The notes beneath the pieces were generated by a model. The model searched no databases. It was not told the DNA's origin and was given only the letters and a program-made list of their open reading frames with translations. Positions 1 to 9,307 of a stretch of DNA of 64,000 nt are shown piece after piece. The translations under genes and the position numbers were made by a program. The DNA is from Rhodospirillales bacterium (GTDB lineage Bacteria; Pseudomonadota; Alphaproteobacteria; Rhodospirillales; Defluviicoccaceae): NCBI GenBank assembly GCA_016710335.1, contig JADJXQ010000001.1, positions 620,001 to 684,000 of the forward strand, given 5' to 3'. Position 1 is the first letter of the stretch. The number at the start of each line of letters is the position of its first letter.

Positions 1-365
1 GACAGCACGATGTTGTCCCGCGCCGGCAAGAACGGCAACAGGCCGCCCGTCTGCAGCACATAGCCGATGCTTTCGGCGCGCACTGCCGCCATCGCGGCGC
101 TGCGGTTGTCCCGCCACAATGCCGCCACGTCGACGGCCTCGCCGGACCGGCCGTGCAGGAGAAAGGTTTCGGCGCCGTGAGGCTTGAGAACGATGCCGAG
201 GAGGTCGAGGAGCGTGCTCTTGCCGCAGCCGCTGGGGCCGGTCAGCGCCACGAACTCGCCGCGGCGCACCGTGAACGACGGGATTTCCAGGGTGAACCCG
301 TCCGGACCCGTCCCCCGGCGCCGCGTCACCTGTCGCAACGCCAGGACGACAGGCGGCTCGGTCAT
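1..365 (-). CDS. ABC transporter ATP-binding subunit (C-terminal part beyond window)
   Basis: ATPase of an ABC transporter, cut by the left window edge, so only about the first 121 residues are present. The start is ATG at 365. A Walker A motif GPSGCGKS is followed by LLDLLG, and a Q-loop region reads IGYVLQTGGLLPFLP, typical of the MacB/LolD-like exporter or lipoprotein-release group rather than of importers. It begins 57 bases after the stop of the vWA gene, on the same strand, and looks like the next gene of the Srf-like operon. Its permease is presumably further left. The substrate cannot be inferred. Family assignment is firm; the subgroup is inference from the Q-loop wording only. Confidence 0.85.
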   Translation of the reverse strand, partial: MTEPPVVLALRQVTRRRGTGPDGFTLEIPSFTVRRGEFVALTGPSGCGKSTLLDLLGIVLKPHGAETFLLHGRSGEAVDVAALWRDNRSAAMAAVRAESIGYVLQTGGLLPFLPARDNIVL

Positions 366-422
366 GGCCGGGAGCCGGGCGAGTCCGTCGCATCCGTCAT
401 GACAGGGCAACGGATGCGCTGC

Positions 423-2473
423 TCATGGCAAAGCGTCGATCGGCACCGGATAGACCGCTTCGCCGGGATCGCCGGTGCCGCCGAGCGACACCCAGCGGTC
501 GGTGTCGTCATGGTAGATCTGATAGTGCCGGAGCTTGCGGCGAAGCGTATCCAGAAGGTCCTCCTGCTGCGAGATGCTCCATTGCTCCCACTCATCGGCC
601 GTCAAGGTCATCACCTGACTCTTGTACGGCAAATCGTCGAGGTATTCGCCGAGCAACCCCAGTTCGCCAAGCTTGGCTGCGTCCGGATTGCTGAGCTGGT
701 TGGGGTCCCGCGCCAGATGCGCCGCCGACGAGCGCAGCAGATCGAAGAAGTCGGCGGTGCTCACCGCCTCGGGATCCTGGGATTGTTCGCCGGCGTCGAG
801 GATCGCTTTGACCACGTCGCGGAGGTCGCTGAGCTGGTTCTTGGTCAGCAGCACCCGCACCTCGGTGGTCGGCACGGCGGGATTGCCGAAGGCGCGGTCG
901 GCAAGCCACGCCTTGAACAGGTCGGGTGCCTCGGTGCCCTGTTGACGCCCGAGGTAGGCCAACTGCATGGCGTGGCCCAGCAACCGCGCATCCGCCTTGA
1001 TCTGGGCGGCCACGTCGTCCGGCGCGGCCGCCGGCGCCGGCTGGCTCGGCGTTGCGCCGCTGGCGGTGCGAGCGCTGCCGGCGGCCTCCTCTCCCATCGC
1101 CGCCGCTTCCACCTGTTCGACGATTGCAGCGCCGAGTTGGTCGACGACGCTGCCGAACGCCGCCACCGATCCGGATTCGACGGGATAATATAGCGGTTTC
1201 TGCAGCACCTTGTTGTAGCTCAGGGCCTCGTACTGCCGCTCGGCGCTGGCGTGATTGTTGCGGCCCTGCGGCGTCTTCAAGTGCAGCGCGTAGATGGCGA
1301 CGCCAAGTTCTTCGGCTTCGAGCCTGACCTGCTCGGCCCCGAGTTGCGTGGCGGAAAGGGCGTCGCTGCCCTCGAGGGCCCCGGCATCGGTGATCAGCAC
1401 CAGGTAGCGTCCGCCGAACGCACTCCAGTCGATGGTCTCCAGCGCCGTCATCACGCCGGCATAGGCGTCCTCGTCGAACCGCGCGCTCGATACGTCGGCG
1501 GGGCCGAGACCGGCGACCTTCTCGAGGAAATCCTCGCCACCCGCCACGTCGTTCGGATCGACGTAGACTTTGGACACGTATTGCAGGCCCGGCGCCTTCT
1601 CGATGCTGGAGCGATAGGCGATCAGCCCGAACTTGATCTGGTCGAGGAGGTTGGCCTGTTCGATGCTGTCGTAGATCCGCCGCACCGCTTCGCGCACCCG
1701 GTCGATGTAGGGGCCCATGGAGATGGTCGAGTCGATGACGAAGGTCACCGTCGCCGAGAAACTCCGCAGCGCCGCCGGCTCGCCCGATGATGAATCTCCG
1801 GGGTGGCTCCGCCTGGTTGTGAAGCAGCGCCGGTGGGATCAACGCCATCCTCCTCCTCGGTGACCGAGGCGATCTGAAGGGCGCGAACATATCCCCGGTG
1901 CGTCACCACCTCTTTCGCCTCGAGGATCGGCAGGAGGTAAAACTCCTTGCTGAAGTCGATGTGCTCGCGAGGCTCGATGGAAACGACGCCGGGTGCGGGC
2001 TTCCCCGCCTCCACGGCTTCACGGAGCGGCTTCGCAGCGACGCCGGGATCCTCGGCCTGGAGCAGGTCCATGAGCGTGTCGCGGCTGTCGAACATCAGTG
2101 TCCGCTCGCGATTGGCAGGGTTGGTGAAGGTCAGCGCCATCTGCTGCTTCCACGGCAGGGTGGCGCTGGCGTCGATCCATCCCTCGACCTTGCCATGGAT
2201 GTCGCCGCCGACCTCCACCCACTCGGTGCTGCCGACCGTCTTGCGATCGTACACGTAGAACCGGGACAGCGCCGGCTGCACCTTGCCATCGCCCGGCCCA
2301 GGCTGGTTCACCAGTTCGGCGCCGGGCCGGGTCAGGACCCGCTCGAAGATCGTCTGCTTGCCCTCCATGAGGCGCGGCGCCCGCGTCGCGGCGGCGAGAT
2401 CGGCGGCGGCGAGGGCGACGATCGCCATCAGCAGGCTGAAGACGCAGGCCCTGGCGCCGCGAGTTCCGATCAT
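423..2473 (-). CDS. Exported vWA-domain protein, gene split by a frameshift
   Basis: Two adjacent frames make one protein. The first (start ATG 2473, ATGA overlap with the upstream gene) has a signal peptide (MIGTRGAR then a hydrophobic run ending LAAAT) and a domain containing EGKQTIFERVLTRPGA, EVGG, GWIDA and FTNPANRERTLMF, followed by FYLLPIL. The frame closes at 1745. The second frame, open from about 1835, reads SFSATVTFVIDSTISMGPYIDR, with a DSTIS metal-site (MIDAS) motif and a vWA fold to the stop at 423. The pattern of an SH3-like front followed directly by vWA is what I recall from PpkA-type and TerY-like proteins, where it is one polypeptide. A one-base indel between 1745 and 1835 would join the parts; the G run at 1800-1803 is a candidate. 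Whether it is a sequencing error or a true break is unknown. Confidence 0.75.
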
Positions 2474-3573
2474 TCCAGCTTCCCTTTGCACTCGCTCACA
2501 AGCTGTTGCAGCGCATCGTCGCCGCCGCCGCCCGCGACAGCGTCCTCCAAGTAGCGGAGGCCCCGCTCCCGCTGCACGCGGTCGGTCGCATGGCGACACA
2601 ACACCCGGCCGGCGCCGATCTGTCCGCCCCGGTCACCCTGACGCGCGGCTTCTTCATACCAGTACGCGGCGGTATCCCAGTCCGGGTTGGGCTGCGGGCT
2701 GGTTTCCGCCGACCAGGTATCCGGATCGTACATCTCGGCGATGCGCACGTTGGCCGGGACCGAGCCGAGGCGCGCCGCCTTCTGGTACAGCTCCCGTCCG
2801 CGTTCCGTCTCTCCCGCCTCCACGGCGGCGGCCGCGGCTGCCACGCAGGAGTCCGCATCGGTGCATGCGGTCGGCTGCGGCGGCGGCACGGGGGCAGGTT
2901 CCGGCTCAGGCTCAGGCTCCGGTTCTGGTTCCGGCGCCGCACAGCTCGCCGGCCCGAAGCCGGAGATCAGGCAGTTGAGATAGGCGTACACGCCGCCACC
3001 GACAAGCAGCAGCAGGACTGCTATCGCGAGCAGCACCGGCAGCCACCCTCGCCGCCTTTCTGGCGACGAGGCCGCCGTGGCGACCGGCGGCGCCGGTGCG
3101 GCGGCGATCGGCTCCGGGCGGGGCTCCGGCTCAGGTTCCGGCTCAGGTTCAGGCTCAGGCTCAGGTTCCGGCGGCGGTGGTGGTGGCGGCGCGGGCTGCA
3201 GTCGCTCTTCCGCGGCAGCGGCGGTGGAGCCCAGCAGAGGCCGGTTGACCTTCAGCGTCCCGACCTGCTTGCGGGCGCCGTCGGCGGCAGTCAGCCGGTA
3301 GGCAACCGTCGGCGGCAAGGCGACGATCGCATCCACGATGCCGGGCCCGACCCGGGCAATCAACGCATCCCCCCGCGACTCCACACCGGTGACGGTGTGC
3401 CAAGCCTCCGTCGCCTGCCAGTGCCCATCGCGGCCAAGATAGGGCGCGGTGCCCTGGTTCCGCATCAGCGACAGGTCCAACGGCCCGTCCACCGGACCGA
3501 GCCCGGTGATCTTCAGCACGCCGTGGCCGGGGCCGCGGTCCTTGTCGCTGTCCAAATCGCACTGGATCGCCAA
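2470..3573 (-). CDS. Single-pass membrane protein with Pro-Glu linkers and Sel1-like repeats
   Basis: 367 residues from a TTG start at 3573, chosen because a GGGGGAGAG ribosome site lies just upstream and no ATG fits. Order: an N-terminal domain of about 125 residues of unknown type (begins MAIQCDLDSDKD), a Pro-Glu repeat at about 135-152, a transmembrane helix at about 177-198 preceded by ERRR, a second Pro-Glu repeat at about 214-226, then two Sel1/TPR-like units (ELYQKAARLGS, YWYEEAARQGD). The basic residues before the helix and the cysteines after it suggest cytoplasmic N-terminus and periplasmic C-terminus. It lies 30 bases after srfC and its stop overlaps the start of the vWA gene (ATGA), implying coupled translation. 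Role inferred: an adaptor of the Srf complex. Confidence 0.8.
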   Translation of the reverse strand: MAIQCDLDSDKDRGPGHGVLKITGLGPVDGPLDLSLMRNQGTAPYLGRDGHWQATEAWHTVTGVESRGDALIARVGPGIVDAIVALPPTVAYRLTAADGARKQVGTLKVNRPLLGSTAAAAEERLQPAPPPPPPPEPEPEPEPEPEPEPEPRPEPIAAAPAPPVATAASSPERRRGWLPVLLAIAVLLLLVGGGVYAYLNCLISGFGPASCAAPEPEPEPEPEPEPAPVPPPQPTACTDADSCVAAAAAAVEAGETERGRELYQKAARLGSVPANVRIAEMYDPDTWSAETSPQPNPDWDTAAYWYEEAARQGDRGGQIGAGRVLCRHATDRVQRERGLRYLEDAVAGGGGDDALQQLVSECKGKLE

Positions 3574-3602
3574 GGCGTGTCTCTCCCCCGTCCCGTGACC
3601 GC

Positions 3603-6293
3603 TCAGGCCGAGGCCGCGGCCGGATCCTGACCGCGCACATCCGCTAGAATTGTTCCCAAGCGCAGGTTCTGTTCCGGCGTGATCTCGCGGCCGGCGCTGT
3701 GCCCGGCATTGCCGATCGCCATTTTGCGGAATGCCGCCAGCCAGTCGACGATATAGGTGCCGGTGTAGGGCGGCTCCTCCGGCGCCAGGCGCGGCAGCGC
3801 CTTGGGGCCGAGCGGCTCGGGCGGCTGAAAGATCTTGCGGCCGTCCATGGGTGAGTCCGGGCGATCCGCGATGGGCGTGCCGGCGTAGCCGAGATAGTCC
3901 ACAAAGTCGTTGACCACCACCGTCGCCAGGGTGACCTGCTGATCGACGATCCCGATGCGCGTCGTCGACCGCTTGTCCTCCAGCGGCCGCAACACCGCAA
4001 CCAGATCTTCCTCGACCCGGCAGCGGTCGGAGCCGGTGACCAGTTCGTCGGTCAGCGCCTGCAGGATCTCTCCGGCAAGGTCGAGATGCCGCGCCAGCGG
4101 CTGGTTGTCCGGAATCTCCCGGAGCCGCCGGATCCAGTCGCTGATCACCGCCTTGGCGAACACCCCGGCGCGACCGGCATTGACCATCCGCTTGTCGTCG
4201 CTCAGCGCACTCCCGCCCGGCAGGTTAATCATTCTGCGGCGCCCTGACTTCGGCCCGGCCTCCGGCTCGTTACCGCCGGCACCGTCACCGGACGGGCTCG
4301 CCTCCGCCCGCAGATAGAGCCGGCGGAGCTGTTCGGAGGAAGGCTGCAGACTGAACAACAGTTCGCCGAACGCGTCCGGGTTGGACACGATGGCGTCCGA
4401 CACCTGCTCGCCGATGCGCTGCTTCTTCTCCACCTCGCCTGCGCCCTCGGCTTGATAGTAGATAGCCAAACGATGGTCGGCGATCTCCTCGGTGATCTGG
4501 TCGATCTGCTCCTTGATCCGGTCGAGCTTGGTCTGCAGGACGGCGACGCCCGCGAGGTAATCCGCGAGCCTGTTCATGCCGCCGTCGTTGATGCCGACGA
4601 CGGCGTCCCATGCTTCGCCCGGATCCCGCACGTGGCGCCGGATGGCGTCGTTGTCCACGAACATCGACCGCTGCACGCTCAATCTTTGTTGTGCTTCCGG
4701 ATTGAGAAAATCGAACTCCTGCTCTTTCTTATCGACCTTGAAGGTGCTGGGCAGCATGCCCGGCTTGCGGACGAGGAAAACGTTGTTGAACGGCTGGCTG
4801 TTTGCCCAATCGTTCAGCCAGTCGCACCCCGCGAATTTTTCCTGCAGGGTGATGTGGATCATGCTGGTCCATTCTTCGGCCTGCTGACTCGCAGTCAGTC
4901 CCGGCTTGGCTTCAAGGCGGCGATCGACCTGAGTGAGCACCCACATCAAACCCGGCATCCGCGCCGCCCGCGCCTCCGGCTTGATGCCTTGGGTGTTGTG
5001 CACCCACGCCGACAACGCCGGCGCCAGGGTCGTCACCTCGATCTGGATGTCTGAGCGGGTGCACATCATCAGAACGTTCATTTCCTGGTCCTCGGTGTAC
5101 CGCTCGAACAGGTAGGCGACCTTGCCGCGCAGCAGCAACTGCGCCACCGGGTCATTTTCCGCCTTCACCTCCTTCCGCACCTCGGCCATGTCCACGACGT
5201 CGAGGCGGCCGCGGTAGCCGGGAAAGTCGAGCAGATCGACGCTTTCGAGCAGGCTCGCCACCGGCTTGTCGGCCAGCACGAACTTCATCTCCGCCGTGAG
5301 TGCGGCAAGCAGCGATCGCGCCACGCCGACTTCGGGAAGCACCTCCTCGTCGGTCACCGGCAGCACGGCGAGCGGCCCACTCCCGTCCTTGCCGAGACGG
5401 TTGAGCACGTCGACGTTGAGGATGCTGTCCGGACGCCATTCGAGGTTCGCGCCGCTGCCCATGACCAGCGCCTCCAACGGCACGTAGACACGCCCGGCGA
5501 AAGACACCTCTGCAAGTGCGTTGCGGAGCAGCAGGTAGGCATCGGTGAGTTCGGGGATCTCGTTCCACAGCACCGACAACAACTTTGCCCGCGCCGCCGG
5601 CGGCAGCCGCGGCGCCAGTTCGATGGCGGCGGGCCAGAAGTCGGCGCTGAGGGGCGCCATCGACTGCTCGAAGCGGTTTTCGAAATAGTCGCGGATGTCG
5701 ACCATGTCGTCTTCGCTGATGCCGCCGGTGGGATTGGGCTGGCGTTGCTTTTCGAGCGCCGCCAGATGCTGGCGGATATGGATCGCCTCGGTGTTGAACT
5801 TGACCTTTTCCCGATTGAAATCGTTGAAAAAGCTGTTGCCGAGGATCTTGGCGACGTCGGCCTCCGAGAACAGCGTCAACTCGATGGGATAGCCTTTTGG
5901 GGCTTCGATCGTCTGGCGGGTGAAGCGGGTGACCAGCCCGGTCGCCTCCTTGCCGCCGCCGGGCGGATTGACGTGTCCGATGAACTGCAGATCATGACCT
6001 TCTAGCCTGGTCTTGATGTTGCCGTCTTCACCGCGAGCCAGCGTCGAGACAAGGTACGACTTGCCGGCCTGCGACATGCCGAACACGCCGACCGAGAACG
6101 GCCGCTTGGCGGCGGCGCCAAGCCGGCGCGACAGGTTGCGCGTGCGCCGCAGCCGCTCGATCAGGCCATCGGCGTCGCGATCGAGGCGCTGCGAGTTGCC
6201 GCGAACCTCCGCGACCCAGGAGATGGCCTCGCCGGCGCCTTTGAAGATGGATTTGCAGCGGGCGCTGAGCGCTTCCGGCGTGTTAGTGCTCAT
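3603..6293 (-). CDS. srfC: SrfC-family P-loop GTPase-like protein
   Basis: 896 residues, the usual size of the SrfC (Virul_Fac) family. A Walker A motif GMSQAGKS lies near residue 75, a G3-like DFPG at about residue 360 and a G4-like TQVD further on, so it is probably an NTPase related to dynamin-like GTPases. The rest is mainly long helices (for example RIKEQIDQITEEIADHRL). No signal peptide or membrane helix is evident, so it is cytoplasmic. Its ATG overlaps the srfB stop by 4 bases. Family members were first named in Salmonella as SsrB-regulated genes, and the biochemical role is not established. In this operon it probably works with SrfB on the membrane-anchored SrfA-like proteins; that is inference. 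Confidence 0.88.
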   Translation of the reverse strand: MSTNTPEALSARCKSIFKGAGEAISWVAEVRGNSQRLDRDADGLIERLRRTRNLSRRLGAAAKRPFSVGVFGMSQAGKSYLVSTLARGEDGNIKTRLEGHDLQFIGHVNPPGGGKEATGLVTRFTRQTIEAPKGYPIELTLFSEADVAKILGNSFFNDFNREKVKFNTEAIHIRQHLAALEKQRQPNPTGGISEDDMVDIRDYFENRFEQSMAPLSADFWPAAIELAPRLPPAARAKLLSVLWNEIPELTDAYLLLRNALAEVSFAGRVYVPLEALVMGSGANLEWRPDSILNVDVLNRLGKDGSGPLAVLPVTDEEVLPEVGVARSLLAALTAEMKFVLADKPVASLLESVDLLDFPGYRGRLDVVDMAEVRKEVKAENDPVAQLLLRGKVAYLFERYTEDQEMNVLMMCTRSDIQIEVTTLAPALSAWVHNTQGIKPEARAARMPGLMWVLTQVDRRLEAKPGLTASQQAEEWTSMIHITLQEKFAGCDWLNDWANSQPFNNVFLVRKPGMLPSTFKVDKKEQEFDFLNPEAQQRLSVQRSMFVDNDAIRRHVRDPGEAWDAVVGINDGGMNRLADYLAGVAVLQTKLDRIKEQIDQITEEIADHRLAIYYQAEGAGEVEKKQRIGEQVSDAIVSNPDAFGELLFSLQPSSEQLRRLYLRAEASPSGDGAGGNEPEAGPKSGRRRMINLPGGSALSDDKRMVNAGRAGVFAKAVISDWIRRLREIPDNQPLARHLDLAGEILQALTDELVTGSDRCRVEEDLVAVLRPLEDKRSTTRIGIVDQQVTLATVVVNDFVDYLGYAGTPIADRPDSPMDGRKIFQPPEPLGPKALPRLAPEEPPYTGTYIVDWLAAFRKMAIGNAGHSAGREITPEQNLRLGTILADVRGQDPAAASA

Positions 6294-9262
6294 CGGATGA
6301 TGCTGCCCGTATCCAGCCAGTAGCTGTTCTCGCCCATGCCGACGGTGGTAAGCGTGCTCAACTTTAGGATCAGATCCTGGCGGTTCACGTTGACGTTCTG
6401 CTCCGAGGTGACGCTGGCGACCTCAAAGCGCTCGGCGCGACGGCGTTTGTCCTTCTTCAGTTGCACCTTGAGGACCGCCGGTTCGCCGCGGTCGGCTCGC
6501 CCCAGGGCGCGCTTCGCCTTGTCGGTCAGGTCGAGGACATAAAGCGGGCTCGCGCCCCAGCGTTCGCTATCCAATTGCCGAAAGCCGAGGATCATCCGTG
6601 AGCGCACCTCGAACGGCGTTTCCGGCAGCTCGTAGTCCTCGTCGTCGAGATCGACATTGCGGTAGAAAACGTTCTCGTCGGAGATGACCATGTTCTGGTC
6701 CATCAGGCCGATGTTGCGCACCGTCGAATAGGCCGCGAAGGTGTTGGCGAGGAAATTGAAGTTGGGGATGCGCCGCTCGCCGCCGACCTTGCAGATCATC
6801 GCCCCCACCGCCGCCGTCGTCTTTGGATCCTGCACCCGGCCGTCGCGGTGGAACGGATACCAGGTGCCGGTGCGATAGCCATTCAGCGGAACGATGCGGT
6901 CGGGCGGCAGCGGCAGCAACAGCCGGAACAGCGCCTGGATGCCCGGCAGGCGCGACGGTCGGCCGCTCAGCAACAGCACGTCGCAATTGTAGAGGTGGAC
7001 TATCTCGCACAGCGACTGGATGACCTTGCAGATCTCGAACTGGTCCTCCAGAAAGCCGCGGTGGAGGCGGCCGAGGTCCTTGGCGATCGGCACGCTCATC
7101 AGGTCGAAGTCGCCGCCCGCCGAACCGATCTCGCGGCGCACGCCGGTGGCGAAGTAGTGCAGCACCTGCGGCGACGGCGCATCCCGCCCGGCCAGCATGT
7201 CACGTATGGTGAGCGTCTCCACCTCGGCGCCTGCGACCGGATCGAAGTTCTCGTAGTCCTTGAGAATCCTGAGCCCCAGCGGGTACATCACCTGCAGCGC
7301 CAGTTGCTGGCGGAGCGCGCTCTGCTGCACCGGGATGGGCTCCGAGCCGATCAGCCGCGAGAGCAGCGGCGCCGGATCGTTGACGCCGCGCTCGCGTAGA
7401 CTGTCCTCGATCGCCGGCACCACCAGGCGCTGCACGACCTCGAGCAGGATGTCGTCACCGGCCATCTTGAAGCCGTCGCGGAAGCGCTGCTCCGGGAGGA
7501 TGTAGACGTTGGCGCCCTGTCCGGTATCGAGGCGGTAGTCGCTCACCACGAGGTCCGTAGTGCCGCCGCCGACGTCGATCGAAGCGACCGTAATGCGGCT
7601 GCCGTCGTCCCCCGTGGCCTTGCGCCGGATGGCCCGGAAGAAGTCTTCGGCGCGCCCGGCGAAATGCTCGTGCGCCTCGCTGAACAGATAGACCGCCTGC
7701 GCGCAGGTGGCCTCGTCCCAATGGGTGTGCACGGCGGGAAACGGCGGCCAAGCCGTGCTTTGCCCATCGGCGTCCATGGTGTCGTCTTCCGGGTGCCAAC
7801 CGAGCGCCTTCCACACCAGCGCCATGGCCTGTTCCATGCGGGCGGCGAAGATGTCGCGCTCCGGCTTCGGCATCGACGGCGGCACGGTGAGGATGATCGA
7901 GCGCAGGTGGCGGGGCTTCTCGGGATCGCCCTGCTTGAGGCGTTGCGCCGGGCTGTTGATCTGCACCAGGGTGTGCACCAGCACTTCGGCGAGCATGAAC
8001 GTCATCAGGGCGCTCCGCGAATAGTGCGGCATGAACACCGGCATGCGGTCTTCGGGATCGAGCAGATAGAGCGCGTCGCCGATTTCGTTGATCAGGTTGC
8101 CGAACGGTGCGCCGGTCGCATGGGGCTCGATTTCCGAGCCGCTGAACGCGACGTTGAAACGCCAGCCGGGCTCGTAGCGGTCCTCGTCCCACAGGTAGCG
8201 CTTGGGGCTGGAGAGGCCTGTCGAGCCTTCGGTGCCGCGGCGGCGATTGGCGAGGCGCGCCGCCTCCGGCCCAACGCGGGCGATGGTCGGCCACACGAAG
8301 GCGTCATTGCGGCCGCTCTGGCAGGCGAGGTGCTCCTTGCCGAGGATGGCCTGGGCGAATTCGATGCGGCTTTCGAACGGCTCCGCATAGATCTTATGCG
8401 GCTCGGTCAGGTCGCGCAGCGCGAGTTGATAGCGGTTCTTGAGGCCGTGTTCCTGTTGCGGGTGATCCTCGATAAGGATGCCGCAGGTCCGAGAATTGCC
8501 GACGTCGAGCACCATGTCGACCGGGATCGGCGCAAGAACGTCGTCGCGGGCGTTGGAGCGGATGCGGATCTCGGGAATGTCCGCGTGCGCGCCGATCATC
8601 GCCAGGAAATTGAGGTAGTGGGCGTGATGGATCAGCTTGACGAGTTCGTCGTCGATGTCCTCGCGGGCCATGCCGAGACGGAGCGCGGCCTGATCCTGAT
8701 AGACCTCCTTGATCCACTCCTTGACCCACGGAACCTCCGTGAACCAGCCCATCTCGTGGGCTCGGTGGGCGAGCAGGAACGAGGCGCCGGTCTGCACGTC
8801 GGCGCGCGTCGGCGCGAGGTAAGCGAGGTCCTCGATCGACTCGAAGATGCCGGTGTCGAACGCGATGGTGAGGCGATGGGTGTGGCGTTGCAGGTCCTCG
8901 CCCTCCGCCACCCGCACGATGCGCCCGCGCGCCCAGGTGGTCGGACCCTCCGCGAACTGTCGCTGGGGTCCGGCGCGGAGCACCGGCAGCGGCAGCCAGC
9001 AGCCCTCCAGCAGCTTGAACGTCTCGTCGACCGCGATGCTTTCTTTTGGAGTCACTGACACCGTCGGGTTGCCGGGATGGACATAGCGATCGCCGCGCTC
9101 ATCGTACTCCAGGCGCGCAAGCGAGCCGCGACTGGCCTGGATTGCGAATTCTCCGGACGGCTCCTTGCGCAGATCGAGCGTCAGGCCGAAGTCCATGAAC
9201 TGCACGCCGCTCCGCATGATCAGCGTTGCTTGTTCCGAAAAAGTGACGAGTTCCCCCAGCAT
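6290..9262 (-). CDS. srfB: SrfB-family actin/Hsp70-type ATPase
   Basis: 990 residues, full family length. It carries the phosphate-binding motifs of the actin/Hsp70/sugar-kinase fold: LDVGNSRT at about residue 250 (phosphate 1), IDVGGGTTDLVVSDY at about residue 562 (phosphate 2) and LLLSGRPSRLPGI further on (adenosine side). An N-terminal region of about 240 residues comes first. There is no export signal, so it is a cytoplasmic ATPase. The ATG at 9262 lies 45 bases after the SrfA-like stop and the gene overlaps srfC by 4 bases. SrfB is known as the middle gene of srfABC; its substrate is not known. A chaperone-like or filament-forming role is possible from the fold but is not shown here. Confidence 0.9.
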   Translation of the reverse strand: MLGELVTFSEQATLIMRSGVQFMDFGLTLDLRKEPSGEFAIQASRGSLARLEYDERGDRYVHPGNPTVSVTPKESIAVDETFKLLEGCWLPLPVLRAGPQRQFAEGPTTWARGRIVRVAEGEDLQRHTHRLTIAFDTGIFESIEDLAYLAPTRADVQTGASFLLAHRAHEMGWFTEVPWVKEWIKEVYQDQAALRLGMAREDIDDELVKLIHHAHYLNFLAMIGAHADIPEIRIRSNARDDVLAPIPVDMVLDVGNSRTCGILIEDHPQQEHGLKNRYQLALRDLTEPHKIYAEPFESRIEFAQAILGKEHLACQSGRNDAFVWPTIARVGPEAARLANRRRGTEGSTGLSSPKRYLWDEDRYEPGWRFNVAFSGSEIEPHATGAPFGNLINEIGDALYLLDPEDRMPVFMPHYSRSALMTFMLAEVLVHTLVQINSPAQRLKQGDPEKPRHLRSIILTVPPSMPKPERDIFAARMEQAMALVWKALGWHPEDDTMDADGQSTAWPPFPAVHTHWDEATCAQAVYLFSEAHEHFAGRAEDFFRAIRRKATGDDGSRITVASIDVGGGTTDLVVSDYRLDTGQGANVYILPEQRFRDGFKMAGDDILLEVVQRLVVPAIEDSLRERGVNDPAPLLSRLIGSEPIPVQQSALRQQLALQVMYPLGLRILKDYENFDPVAGAEVETLTIRDMLAGRDAPSPQVLHYFATGVRREIGSAGGDFDLMSVPIAKDLGRLHRGFLEDQFEICKVIQSLCEIVHLYNCDVLLLSGRPSRLPGIQALFRLLLPLPPDRIVPLNGYRTGTWYPFHRDGRVQDPKTTAAVGAMICKVGGERRIPNFNFLANTFAAYSTVRNIGLMDQNMVISDENVFYRNVDLDDEDYELPETPFEVRSRMILGFRQLDSERWGASPLYVLDLTDKAKRALGRADRGEPAVLKVQLKKDKRRRAERFEVASVTSEQNVNVNRQDLILKLSTLTTVGMGENSYWLDTGSIIR

Positions 9263-9307
9263 GCTCCGTGTTTCCCTGCGAGCGTTCTGCGACGGCCTTG
9301 TTCCGTG

